IMG/VR virus record: IMGVR_UViG_3300044655_000392
Coordinates: 1-23,642 of that record
Length of the DNA stretch: 23,642 bases
Source of the DNA: a virus
Strand: one strand, 5' to 3'
The notes beneath the pieces were generated by a model that searched no databases, had not been told where the DNA came from, and was given only the letters and a program-made list of their open reading frames with translations. Below, piece by piece: positions 1 to 7,489 of the stretch (position 1 is the stretch's first letter; each line of letters opens with the position of its first letter). The position numbers and the translations under genes were made by a program.

Positions 1-81
1 CTTGAATACGTGATTTGCTACTTTCCTGCGTTTTTGACAGGTTTTTGTACATGCGTGGCTATCAGTGCATTACCGCCTTAT

Positions 82-105
82 CAATCGTCTGTTATACAGC
101 GATTG
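82..105. other. Strong hairpin at the left edge, possible terminator or operator
   Basis: An inverted repeat pairs CAATCG (82-87) with CGATTG (100-105). An inner CTGT/ACAG stem (89-92 with 96-99) closes on a 3-nt loop, with one bulged T at 88. On the plus strand six Ts follow at 115-120, but 9 nt after the stem, which is longer than in a typical intrinsic terminator. On the minus strand, where the genes are read, no T-run follows. It lies just past the last gene of the leftward operon. Nothing else in positions 1-124 looks coding. Confidence 0.45.
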
Positions 106-124
106 GTGAGGTCGTTTTTTAGCT

Positions 125-298
125 TTACCCGTCAAATTTGTCGGTTTCGACGTACATCGCTAAATCATCACCAGTAAATTCAATTCTACCCATGCTAGTG
201 GTGATGACAATGATTTCGTTGTCGTAATCCACCTCAATTTCATCGATGGACTGACCTAACAAGTCGTAACAGATTTCTTCCGGTGTACGTTTAGCCAT
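125..298 (-). CDS. Small acidic hypothetical protein (57 aa), last gene of the late operon
   Basis: A 57-residue ORF begins MAKRTPEEICYDLLGQ and ends KFDG. It is acidic, with an alternating pattern of the type IEVDYDNEIIVITTSMGRIEF that suggests a short beta sheet after an N-terminal helix. The ATG lies 2 nt after the stop of the metallophosphoesterase gene. A GAGG ribosome-binding site sits about 7 nt upstream, partly within the end of that gene, so the two are probably translationally coupled. I do not recognise the family. Tight coupling, a good ribosome-binding site and an intact frame support a real gene. Confidence 0.7.
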   Translation of the reverse strand: MAKRTPEEICYDLLGQSIDEIEVDYDNEIIVITTSMGRIEFTGDDLAMYVETDKFDG

Positions 299-300
299 AT

Positions 301-1461
301 TTACCTCAACATATCAGAGTTAATTGTTAACCGGCTGACCTCACCGTATCGGCGATCATAACTTATTACCTTAGCATCTCGGCCTGATAGCCAACCGCCC
401 CTAGCAGAATACGCATCACCTGGTGCTAGTGTACGATGCTGTTCGACTATCATCAAGTTATTTTCTTTAATATCGATAGAATGATAATGCCCCATGTGGG
501 CGTAGGCATACTTAGTTCTGCCGAACATTTCCCTGAACTGTCCAGCAAACACTTCCGATACGTTTGCGACTTTACGCTTGTGGCCATGATGGAAGAACAA
601 CGCCACGTTACCGAACTCGTACGCATTGTACGGGTTAGGTGACTTATCCACAGTGACGCGTGGCTCGTTTTCATACAGCACGCTGAACCACTCGCGCAGC
701 CATATCTGACTGACCGGATCGTGGTTAGCGTCAGCCATGATAATGTGTAGCTTTTGGTGCTTGGCTAACAGCATGTCTATTATCGTGCGTAATACACGTA
801 TCGCAGAACGGACTAACTTAGCAAAGCGCGTGTCCACGTCGAGCAGATGTTTAGACGCAGGTGTTACGGCGTCCATACCGTCAAAGTGCAGGAAGTCCGA
901 TAGCTGTGCGAACACAGCCGTGTCAGCGTTAGGCGACTGAGCGATGGCCTGCTCAAACCACTTAATGACTAACGTCTCAGCGATGGCCACGTCCCAGTTC
1001 TCACCGGTCTCCTCGTCCCACGATAGCATTCCCAAATGATAATCAGTTACGACGTAGCAGTTCAGTAGGTTGTCATTAGACAGCGGGGGGGCGGGTAATG
1101 CAGACAGCCGTGGGATTTCCTCTTTCATGGCGTCAATCGACTGACGCATCATCTCTTGTAGCTTGGTGTCCTCGATGCGTGACTTGACCCACTGGCCCGA
1201 TGCTTTACCCTCGGCATTATAGTAGGTGCTGATACCCCGAACGATGAAGGGATCGGGTACCACGCGAACCATGTCGTTATCGGGTGCAAACCCGCTGATA
1301 GCGGCTTTACGCTTTACTATGCGTATTGAGTCTGCGACTGTGGTGTGGTGTAGTTTTAAGGCTCTAGCAGCAGGACGTATGCCGCCGTATTCATTGATAG
1401 CTTGGATTATTACTTTTTGTCTGTCGTTGGCGAACGCCAAAAAGCCATCTTCGATAATCAT
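301..1461 (-). CDS. Helix-turn-helix / calcineurin-like metallophosphoesterase fusion
   Basis: This 386-residue protein has two visible parts. Residues about 12-50 (VIIQAINEYGG, then AARALKLHHTTVADSIRIV) look like a helix-turn-helix DNA-binding unit. From about residue 135 the calcineurin-like metallophosphoesterase motifs appear in order: D140-x-H142, D189 in LSDFLH, the N246-H247-D248 metal-ligand box, the HHGH stretch near 291-294, and GHYH at 324-327. This is a complete metal-binding set, so a two-metal phosphodiesterase or phosphatase, possibly acting on DNA or nucleotides, is likely. The substrate cannot be read from sequence. The ATG overlaps the o-spanin stop as ATGA. It is placed last in the late operon, beyond lysis. 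A Fis/HTH-7-like resolvase head is an alternative description of the N-terminus. Confidence 0.82.
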   Translation of the reverse strand: MIIEDGFLAFANDRQKVIIQAINEYGGIRPAARALKLHHTTVADSIRIVKRKAAISGFAPDNDMVRVVPDPFIVRGISTYYNAEGKASGQWVKSRIEDTKLQEMMRQSIDAMKEEIPRLSALPAPPLSNDNLLNCYVVTDYHLGMLSWDEETGENWDVAIAETLVIKWFEQAIAQSPNADTAVFAQLSDFLHFDGMDAVTPASKHLLDVDTRFAKLVRSAIRVLRTIIDMLLAKHQKLHIIMADANHDPVSQIWLREWFSVLYENEPRVTVDKSPNPYNAYEFGNVALFFHHGHKRKVANVSEVFAGQFREMFGRTKYAYAHMGHYHSIDIKENNLMIVEQHRTLAPGDAYSARGGWLSGRDAKVISYDRRYGEVSRLTINSDMLR

Positions 1462-1643
1462 CTGCGTTCCAATTCAAGGATGTAAACGCCCAACTTAGCA
1501 GCGTTGTCCTTATCTAAGCAGATGCCGCCGTCAGCTTGCTTTTGTATCGTCAGGTGTGGTTTTGTCGGCTGGAGTGTTTGCTGGGTCTGACATGCTGTTA
1601 AAATGAGCAATATACCAATCAGCAGGGTTTTCTTCGAGTGCAT
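1458..1643 (-). CDS. Outer-membrane spanin lipoprotein (Rz1-like)
   Basis: A 61-residue protein has a lipoprotein signal peptide: KK, then LLIGILLILTAC with the lipobox cysteine at residue 18. The predicted mature peptide is about 44 residues, has a Pro/Gln/Thr-rich start, and ends in a helical LGVYILELERR. Small lipoproteins of this kind are the o-spanins that join with an inner-membrane spanin to fuse the inner and outer membranes at the end of lysis in Gram-negative hosts. The gene starts inside the upstream i-spanin-like gene in another frame and runs beyond its stop, the classic Rz/Rz1 overlap. Its stop overlaps the next start by 4 nt. Confidence 0.8.
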   Translation of the reverse strand: MHSKKTLLIGILLILTACQTQQTLQPTKPHLTIQKQADGGICLDKDNAAKLGVYILELERR

Positions 1644-1737
1644 CGCGCAACCTTTGGGCTTTCGCCTGTTCTCTTGCCACAGTCCACCTTACTACTAAAA
1701 GTAGCAGGCGGTCTATGATAGCTAAGAGTGAGGACAC
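1531..1737 (-). CDS. Putative inner-membrane spanin (Rz-like), short
   Basis: I place the start at a GTG at 1737, which shares one base with the holin stop codon, giving 68 residues. The open frame continues upstream to 1866, but that part only mirrors the holin gene. The protein has one N-terminal membrane segment (SSLLAIIDRLLLLVVRW), then a charged helix (AREQAKAQRLRDALEENPADWY) and a polar Thr/Asp-rich tail. An N-in anchor followed by a helical periplasmic part suits an i-spanin, and the o-spanin gene nested in another frame supports it. At 68 residues it is short for an Rz protein, so a different small lysis membrane protein is possible. Confidence 0.65.
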   Translation of the reverse strand: MSSLLAIIDRLLLLVVRWTVAREQAKAQRLRDALEENPADWYIAHFNSMSDPANTPADKTTPDDTKAS

Positions 1738-1907
1738 TACTTTTTGTCCGCTGTAAATACGCCTAGGGTGCCGATGGCGGCTAGACCCAAGGCTACAATC
1801 GCGTCGCCTTGCTCTGGTGATAGCGATACGCCAATGGCGGTTAGTAGCGCTACGATACCGCGCCATGTTGATGCTTCTTTAAGACGTTCAAGTAAATATG
1901 CTTTCAT
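1737..1907 (-). CDS. Holin, two transmembrane segments (56 aa)
   Basis: A 56-residue protein begins MKAYLLERLKEASTWRGIVA and ends VFTADKK. It has an amphipathic charged N-terminus and two hydrophobic segments (GIVALLTAIGVSLS and AIVALGLAAIGTLGVF) linked by a short PEQGD turn, followed by a basic tail. This is the layout of small two-segment phage holins that permeabilise the inner membrane to release the endolysin. Its ATG overlaps the endolysin stop as ATGA, and its TAG shares a base with the i-spanin GTG. Position between endolysin and spanins fits the role. Confidence 0.8.
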   Translation of the reverse strand: MKAYLLERLKEASTWRGIVALLTAIGVSLSPEQGDAIVALGLAAIGTLGVFTADKK

Positions 1908-2320
1908 AATGTTTTCCCCTTTTGAAAATCTAATAGTGACAGACCGCCGCTAAATTGGCAATGCGCCGATTCTTTGAACTTGCCAGCCCATCGGCCTGCC
2001 CATTCAAGTCCTACGCTTTCTGCGATATTACCGCAGGTTGCAAACAGTGCTTTATCGTTCCATTGGCATTTGCCGTTAACGATGGGGCAGAAGTCAAACG
2101 CTACTTTCCAGTTATGGAATGACTGACCTGCCTTAGCGTTAGTCACTATGTTACCTGGTGTCGTGCGGCCTTGATTGTAGAGCGCCGTTTGACTTGCTGC
2201 ATCACGATACGTGGAAGTAATCAGTACGTCAATGCCTTTCTTATCACATTCTTCGATAAAAGCCTTGCACATGGCAGCGACTTTAGGATGTAAATCGGAC
2301 AAACTACGGCTATTTACCAA
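1904..2320 (-). CDS. Endolysin, M15-family L-Ala-D-Glu / D-Ala peptidase
   Basis: The protein resembles M15-type (VanY/T5 endolysin-like) zinc peptidases that cleave peptide cross-links in peptidoglycan. Counting from a TTG start at 2320 gives 138 residues. The family start SLSDLHPKVAAMC is followed by TSTYRD, the zinc motif S67-x-H69 with D76 (SFHNWKVAFDF), and H120 in AHCQF. The glycine usual in SxHxxGxAxD is replaced by lysine, and a cysteine follows H120. No ATG is available. TTG or GTG codons at 2353 or 2347 would add about 10 residues, but those would overlap the membrane segment of the upstream gene more deeply. No signal peptide is visible, so export would be holin-dependent. Confidence 0.85.
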   Translation of the reverse strand: MVNSRSLSDLHPKVAAMCKAFIEECDKKGIDVLITSTYRDAASQTALYNQGRTTPGNIVTNAKAGQSFHNWKVAFDFCPIVNGKCQWNDKALFATCGNIAESVGLEWAGRWAGKFKESAHCQFSGGLSLLDFQKGKTL

Positions 2321-2570
2321 AGTATATTGTTCCCATAATAAGGCCACCAACAATTAACCACACCACACGCTCGACCCATGCGCCTGACGCATGCGTCACT
2401 TCGACCTTAGTCACGCGGCCCTCTAACACGCGGTGATGGTCGTCGTAGCTGTCCATGCGTTTGAATAACGTAATCATACGTTCTTCCATGCGGGCCAATG
2501 AAACAATCGCTTCGGATACTTTGTCCAGCTTTTCTTCTATGCGGTTAAGGCGCGTTGTTTGATCGTCCAT
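2310..2570 (-). CDS. Coiled-coil plus C-terminal membrane anchor protein, XhlA-like
   Basis: An 86-residue protein starts with heptad-like helices (TTRLNRIEEKLDKVSEAIV, then RMEERMITLFKRMDSYDDHH) and ends in one membrane segment (VVWLIVGGLIMGTIYFGK). The layout matches XhlA-type proteins, small coiled-coil membrane proteins found beside phage endolysin and holin genes that assist lysis. It directly precedes the endolysin, overlapping its likely start by 11 nt. Assignment rests on architecture and position, not on a diagnostic motif. A second holin or a structural anchor remains possible. Confidence 0.6.
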   Translation of the reverse strand: MDDQTTRLNRIEEKLDKVSEAIVSLARMEERMITLFKRMDSYDDHHRVLEGRVTKVEVTHASGAWVERVVWLIVGGLIMGTIYFGK

Positions 2571-2579
2571 ACTAAATCC

Positions 2580-4550
2580 TTATTGAGCTAATGCGTTTTG
2601 GTTTTGTTGTTCAGGCGCAAGGGCATTACGTGATGTTTGCATTGTAATCTGTCTTGCTACTTTAGGGTCTGCTAATGCGCGTAACACTTCATCTTGTTGA
2701 CTGGTAGGTAAAGACTTAATCAAATCCGCCATGCTTTTGCCTGATTGCATGCCTTTTTCAAGTGCAGCAAATGTGGCGCGGTTAACTTTAAATTCTAGCC
2801 CATCTAAAACTTTATTAGTTACTGTAGCTACACGGCTAAACAATGCAGGTAATCGCCATTTTGCAGCATCGCTACTAAGTATGTCTTTTAAGCCAATTGC
2901 GCCTTGTTTTGCTAAATCTGTCATTTCTGACGTACGTTTTAAATCGTCAGATATTTTTTGTAGCGGTAACATTTTATCGCCCATTAATGATTTAATATTT
3001 ACATTACCAGGCCCAAAAATATCAGTTACGGCTTTAACATCATTACCTTCAATAATAGCGCGGAATTTATCGTAAGATCCTTTGCGGTATAAATCACTTA
3101 ATACAGAGGACATTTTTTGCCGCTCTATGTCTTTTAGACCTTCAGAATAAGTAGATAGATATTGACGCCAACCTGTTCCGCCCGCCGTTTCAATTGCGTC
3201 GTCAATCAAAGGATTAATTTCAGATAATAATTTTGCGCCGTATTTAGCTGAGGCTTTTGGGTCGGCCTTATTAATTAACCGATCAATTACTTCGCCGACT
3301 GTATTTTTACGGATGTCATATAACGCTACAGGGTCTATAACTCCGCCATTTTTAGCAGTCCAGTCTTCAATTTTTCTTTTGACTGCCGTTAAGACGCGTT
3401 TATTAATATCGCTTACCCCTATAGCTGGGTCTGCTAACTTAGCATCAATAGATGACGTTATAGTAGATGTGTCTAATGAAGGCGCTGCGGCTTTAAGTTC
3501 AGCTTCACGCATAGGCGTAGTTATGGTGCCTAACGCCGCTTTAGTACCTTTTCTAGCTAACGCTGTTTCAGCTTGTGTAGCGCCGCCAGCAAGACTATTC
3601 AATATTGATTGTGCATCTTGCTTTGCTAACGCGGCTTTTTTACTAAACACATTACCTGTGTTTCGACCTGATGCTAATTCACCAAGCGCTTGTAGTTGTG
3701 TATTGTGAATATCAGCAGCGGCTTGTGCGCCAGTTAATTCAGGCGCCGCAGCTCTACCTGCCGCTGCTATTGCATTAACGTCTTCGCCTGCTACTTCACG
3801 AAGTATTTTACCCGCTTGTTTTTGGAAAAGTTTACCTGATGCTATGTCATATCCCCAACCTAAAGCCTTAGCTGCGGCAACGGTACTAGCTGGAATAATT
3901 GCGCCTAAAGCTGCACTCAAGGCTGCATTTTCTACGTTAGCGCCTAAATCTTTTGCGTTAGGATTAACTAAGCCTAACCCGCCGCCAACGGCAGTGCCTT
4001 GAAGCATTTGTTTGCCTAACGTAGCCGCAGGTGCAAGTTTATTTAATACGGCGCCAGGCGCAACAGTTGCGCCCATTCCACCTGCAATGTCCCACGATCT
4101 AGGGTCTAAGCCTATAGCTTCGCCGCCTCTATACAGCATTTCTTTGCCTGCGCGGGCTGCAATTCCTAAAGGGTCATAGCTAGATAGCTCAGTTGGCGCG
4201 GTCATGCCTTTTTGTTTCATGGCTTGAAGTTTATCCCACGTATTACCTATGCCGCCAATACCAGGTACGCCCGCTGCCATTGCAGCATTTTCAACCAATC
4301 TACCCGCGCCCATAGGTAACTCAGCAGCGCCTAAAACAAACCTCCCTGCTGGAGACCCGACCATTTTTTCACCTAACGTAGCGGGTGTTTGTCTAGCCGG
4401 TATTGAATCCGGCTTAACTTCAATAGTAGGCGTTTCGCTAGTTTCGCTTCGCATGCGACGTATTTCAGCCGCAAAAGCTTTTGCGTCATCTACGTTCCCC
4501 GCCGCATCAGCTTTTATTAATGCCGCATTTAACTGATCTAAAGTAGCCAT
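2580..4550 (-). CDS. Large probable ejection / internal virion protein
   Basis: This 656-residue protein begins MATLDQLNAALIKADAAGNV, followed by DDAKAFAAEIRRM, a short helical opening often seen in phage internal virion proteins. Next is a Pro/Gly-rich stretch, then an Ala/Gly-rich region with hydrophobic segments (roughly residues 180-230, including AALSAALGAIIPASTVAAAKAL). The remainder is long and helical with many charged residues and a Gln/Asn-rich C-terminus. No enzyme motif such as a lysozyme site is visible. Its position after the gp7-like gene, with another large helical protein between, matches the three-gene ejection block of P22-like phages, whose products leave the capsid first and form a channel across the envelope. 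The exact P22 equivalent is uncertain. Confidence 0.55.
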   Translation of the reverse strand: MATLDQLNAALIKADAAGNVDDAKAFAAEIRRMRSETSETPTIEVKPDSIPARQTPATLGEKMVGSPAGRFVLGAAELPMGAGRLVENAAMAAGVPGIGGIGNTWDKLQAMKQKGMTAPTELSSYDPLGIAARAGKEMLYRGGEAIGLDPRSWDIAGGMGATVAPGAVLNKLAPAATLGKQMLQGTAVGGGLGLVNPNAKDLGANVENAALSAALGAIIPASTVAAAKALGWGYDIASGKLFQKQAGKILREVAGEDVNAIAAAGRAAAPELTGAQAAADIHNTQLQALGELASGRNTGNVFSKKAALAKQDAQSILNSLAGGATQAETALARKGTKAALGTITTPMREAELKAAAPSLDTSTITSSIDAKLADPAIGVSDINKRVLTAVKRKIEDWTAKNGGVIDPVALYDIRKNTVGEVIDRLINKADPKASAKYGAKLLSEINPLIDDAIETAGGTGWRQYLSTYSEGLKDIERQKMSSVLSDLYRKGSYDKFRAIIEGNDVKAVTDIFGPGNVNIKSLMGDKMLPLQKISDDLKRTSEMTDLAKQGAIGLKDILSSDAAKWRLPALFSRVATVTNKVLDGLEFKVNRATFAALEKGMQSGKSMADLIKSLPTSQQDEVLRALADPKVARQITMQTSRNALAPEQQNQNALAQ

Positions 4551-4552
4551 AG

Positions 4553-5866
4553 TTAGTTATCCTGACTATATTTTTGTAATAGTGCGTCTATATTAGGATT
4601 AGCTGAAGGAATGTTTGCCCCAATTTCGGTTGAATAATCAGTATTCAACGCTTCTTTAGATTTTAGCTTCATATTTTTTAATTCCGCACGGTAATCTTTA
4701 AGAGACTGAATAAATTGATCTGTACCTTGGCTTTCTTGAAGCGTAGCCTTCATTGATTCTAAACGAGGCCATTCACGTTCAGTCATTGTACCTATTGCGC
4801 CAGCAGTGCCTCTAATAGCTTGCAAGCTGTTGATTGAAGCTTTAGATTGAAGACTTTTAATATAAGCTTCGGCATTAGCTGTATCAGTACGACCAGTAGG
4901 AAGTCTGCTTGCTATTGGCCCTGTTGCGTTAGCTAAACCTTTATGAAGTTTAGGTGCAGTTTCAGTCCCTATTAACTTATCAATGTTTTTAAGTTCTGCG
5001 TCTATAGATGCGTCAAACAGTTTAGCGTTTGTTTTATCTGCTGTTTTTAATTTATCTAGTTTATATTGTTGCGTAGCATTTAATGGTTTTACATACCCTG
5101 GTGCGCCTGTAGTTTCCGCTATTTTAACTCTACGTTCTTCCAAACCTAAGCGTTGTTTATCAAGTGCTATACGTTCCGCGTCAGCAGGAGATATGCCCAT
5201 TTTAGCCTCACTGCCTTGCACTACTTCGGCTTTATTTGTGACAGGGTTAATGCCTAGTACGCGTGTTGCGCCGCCTGTTGATTGAGTTTGATATGTAGAC
5301 AACTGGTCTTTAGCGGCTAACACGGCCATAAAGCCTTGGTCAGCTAACGCTTTAATGTTGGCAGGGCTAGGGTCGGCGGCAATTAAAGCTAGTTGTTCAT
5401 CGGCTTGCGCTTTGTCAATTACGCCATTAGTCACTAAATAACTTAACGCTCTTGTAGCCGCTTGCGGAGTAGGACTAGTTCTTACAAACCCAAACGCTTG
5501 GCCCATAATGTTTAGTTGTTTGCTTTTTCTTTCAAAATCAGCGGTCTTAGTTTTAGATTCTGTTTCGCCAATCGCTGCTTTTTCTTTAAGCGCTTCTAGC
5601 TGTGCTTTTTCATACGCTTGACCTATTTTAGGTGACACGCCATAAAGTCCTTTAACAAAGTCGGGCGATGTTCTGTCTTGTTGAGCAAAGTAGTTACGGA
5701 CAGCTTCATCTTCAGCGACGCCACGCGCGTACTCATCCATCTTCATTTGGTTGAGTTTGTTAGATTGCACAATGTTCTGCATTTCATACATCTTCGCCAT
5801 CTGATTGATGGGAGACTCTATTTGCACGGGCTTAATGCCTAATGGGATACTTGGGTCTAGTGCCAT
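4553..5866 (-). CDS. Probable ejection / internal virion protein (437 aa)
   Basis: A 437-residue, mostly helical protein. It opens with MALDPSIPLGIKPVQIESPI, then a Met/Gln/Lys-rich helix region (INQMAKMYEMQNIVQSNKL), long charged segments with coiled-coil character (about 80-120 and 225-255), and an Ala/Lys-rich C-terminal half. No catalytic motif or membrane segment is evident. It sits 2 nt upstream of the large ejection candidate and 27 nt after the gp7-like gene, so I place it in the same ejection group. That is inference from order and composition. Confidence 0.5.
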   Translation of the reverse strand: MALDPSIPLGIKPVQIESPINQMAKMYEMQNIVQSNKLNQMKMDEYARGVAEDEAVRNYFAQQDRTSPDFVKGLYGVSPKIGQAYEKAQLEALKEKAAIGETESKTKTADFERKSKQLNIMGQAFGFVRTSPTPQAATRALSYLVTNGVIDKAQADEQLALIAADPSPANIKALADQGFMAVLAAKDQLSTYQTQSTGGATRVLGINPVTNKAEVVQGSEAKMGISPADAERIALDKQRLGLEERRVKIAETTGAPGYVKPLNATQQYKLDKLKTADKTNAKLFDASIDAELKNIDKLIGTETAPKLHKGLANATGPIASRLPTGRTDTANAEAYIKSLQSKASINSLQAIRGTAGAIGTMTEREWPRLESMKATLQESQGTDQFIQSLKDYRAELKNMKLKSKEALNTDYSTEIGANIPSANPNIDALLQKYSQDN

Positions 5867-5893
5867 GATTAAATACCTTTACTAAAATATTAT

Positions 5894-6634
5894 TTAAGAC
5901 GCAGAGTAGTATTCGCCACTTGTATCAGGCAACATATCGTATGAAGCGCTGCCCCCGCCACCTTGAGGAAACATTTGATTCATCATTTGATTTTGATTGT
6001 ATTGATTGTAAGCGTTGCCTATCGCGTTAGACCATGCGTTAGCGCTACCCACGTAACCTGACGCCCGTGCATTACCAGCGTTCATATAGTTTTGACCGGC
6101 TTGATTAGCGTAGTTCTGACCTGATGCGCCCACTAGATTAGCAGCAGTCTGACCTGACCCCATTAGACTTTGTAGTGGGTTAAGTTGGTTAGCGCGGTTG
6201 GTTTGGTATCGGTTGAACGCGTTGGTGTACTCTTGTGACGCCATGTCCTGACCGTAACGTGTAGCACCGCGCAATGCAGCGCCTGACAACAACCCGCCTC
6301 TAGCGGCTGCCGTACGATCTAAAGCCTTCATGCCTTCAGCTATACGAAACGCATAGCCTGGGTCTTGTTGAAAGTCCTGCATGCTAAAGTCTTTAGCATA
6401 CTTACCGCCAGCACCCGCAGACAACCCTAAGTAGTCTAGCAGTTTGTTTTGTGCAGACAGCCCCGCCTCACGGAACGGCGCTTGCAGTTCAATGTTCTTC
6501 TCATACATCTCACGCTGTAGTTCTGTAGCGCGATCCGCTGACGCAGCTTGTATGTTGGCTGCTTTCTTAGCGGCTTTACCGCCTATGATAGCGCCAGCTA
6601 CATTACCTACTATACTACCGACTATACCGCCCAT
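5894..6634 (-). CDS. DNA transfer / ejection protein, P22 gp7-like
   Basis: This 246-residue protein begins with a Gly/Ala-rich hydrophobic segment (GGIVGSIVGNVAGAIIGGKA), a feature of virion proteins that insert in the host envelope. A helical region follows (AADRATELQREMYEKN-like). Then comes a conserved block, FQQDPGYAFRIAEGMKALDR, continuing AAARGGLLSGAALRGATRYG, that I associate with phage DNA-transfer proteins of the P22 gp7 type. The C-terminal third is Asn/Gln/Tyr/Gly-rich (NAYNQYNQNQMMNQMFPQGGG). The ATG has a GGAG site about 9 nt upstream. It overlaps the GNAT-like gene end by 13 nt. Confidence 0.72.
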   Translation of the reverse strand: MGGIVGSIVGNVAGAIIGGKAAKKAANIQAASADRATELQREMYEKNIELQAPFREAGLSAQNKLLDYLGLSAGAGGKYAKDFSMQDFQQDPGYAFRIAEGMKALDRTAAARGGLLSGAALRGATRYGQDMASQEYTNAFNRYQTNRANQLNPLQSLMGSGQTAANLVGASGQNYANQAGQNYMNAGNARASGYVGSANAWSNAIGNAYNQYNQNQMMNQMFPQGGGGSASYDMLPDTSGEYYSAS

Positions 6635-6990
6635 AATTGTTTCTCCAATCTAATAAGCCCATCATTACGGCTAACTTCATTAAACTTAAAATGTTTTGCT
6701 AACCGTAACGATTTAGCATTATCCTTCTGAATCTGTACTATAGCCGTTGGATAATCTTTGGCTATTGAATCTATTACTTTTGTAATCTCATGCTTTACAT
6801 TCCACTTGCCTTGTCTAGCTTGAGATACAAATAAATCAAATTCATTCTCTGCTACAATAAACACACCGCCATCAAAGTTAACTATTTTAGCATGCTGTTC
6901 TACTGCTTTCTTTGCTTCTGCGTCATACGTTACATTATCATATTTCTTATAATGGGCAACTATAACTTGCCAAACATCATCCGGTATCAT
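6622..6990 (-). CDS. GNAT-like acetyltransferase-related protein in tail region
   Basis: I start this gene at the ATG at 6990 (122 residues), 1 nt after the previous stop. A TTG at 7011 would only add residues overlapping the upstream gene. The C-terminal half reads like GNAT motif B: AIVQIQKDNAKSLRLAKHFK, then FNEVSRNDGLIRLEK, the N-x2-S-x-R-x-A-x3-F/G-F pattern of N-acetyltransferases. The canonical acetyl-CoA loop (Q/R-x-x-G-x-G/A) is not obvious; HEITKVIDSIAKDYP lies in its place, so activity is unsure. GNAT-like proteins are common next to phage tail genes and may modify tail or host proteins. Confidence 0.6.
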   Translation of the reverse strand: MIPDDVWQVIVAHYKKYDNVTYDAEAKKAVEQHAKIVNFDGGVFIVAENEFDLFVSQARQGKWNVKHEITKVIDSIAKDYPTAIVQIQKDNAKSLRLAKHFKFNEVSRNDGLIRLEKQLWAV

Positions 6991-6991
6991 G

Positions 6992-7489
6992 CTACTGCAC
7001 AAACTCCACAACGTCGCCTACATTTAGCCCATCCACAAACGTAACTGTTGTACCATTGGTTTCAACGTAATTTAAGCCTACAATTTGTTTAGACCCATTA
7101 ACTAATACGTTTAAGCTGTTATTGCCTACAGTATAGGTAAACCCTACTGTAAACGCTGTTTGGCCTGCTGTTGCTACTTGGTCATCTTGACTACCTGCGG
7201 CAGGTAGGCCTGTAATGTTGTCCATAGACCATAGTTGCACACCAGCAGATGTTTTTAGCACAAGTTTATACGCTACAGGACTTAACCATATCTCGCCTGC
7301 TGGTCGTCCAGCGGCGTCTAATACGATGGGGTTTGTGTTAGCTGTTATGCCTGAGCTAGTAGTGTAGGTTGCAAGCGGGGATGTTGTACCGGCTGCGTAG
7401 GAGTATAAAAGACCGCCAGTTAAAGGCACACCGTTATTATCAAAGAATTGCCAGCCTGCGCCGCCTAGAGGGGATAAGTTAAGTGCCAT
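6992..7489 (-). CDS. Small tail-associated structural protein
   Basis: This 165-residue, beta-rich protein opens GGAGWQFFDNNGVPLTGGLL, then YSYAAGTTSPLATYTTSSG and NPIVLDAAGRPAGEIWL. This is a recurrent phage tail module found in tail fibre and spike-adjacent proteins. The last 60 residues (VATAGQTAFTVGFTYTVGNN, then a VLVNG segment and VEFVQ) form a second repeat-like beta domain of a type also seen in fibres. No enzyme motif is present. It follows the membrane gene, overlapping its end by 11 nt, and lies between the tailspike and the ejection genes, so a tail accessory role is likely. Confidence 0.62.
   Translation of the reverse strand: MALNLSPLGGAGWQFFDNNGVPLTGGLLYSYAAGTTSPLATYTTSSGITANTNPIVLDAAGRPAGEIWLSPVAYKLVLKTSAGVQLWSMDNITGLPAAGSQDDQVATAGQTAFTVGFTYTVGNNSLNVLVNGSKQIVGLNYVETNGTTVTFVDGLNVGDVVEFVQ

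Noticed and set aside
34-62. A TTGACA at 34-39 on the plus strand as a promoter
   Set aside because: At 16-18 bases downstream the sequence (GGCTAT or GCTATC) is a poor -10 box, and no rightward gene follows. Kept only as part of the shared-word observation.
1738-1866. Upstream extension of the i-spanin frame to an ATG at 1866
   Set aside because: The added residues are Arg/His-rich and only reflect the holin gene in another frame; the GTG sharing a base with the holin stop fits the operon's coupling style.
2321-2353. Longer endolysin starting at a TTG at 2353
   Set aside because: The extra residues overlap the membrane segment of the XhlA-like gene and precede the conserved SLSDLHPKV start. 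It cannot be excluded because both starts are TTG with weak ribosome sites.
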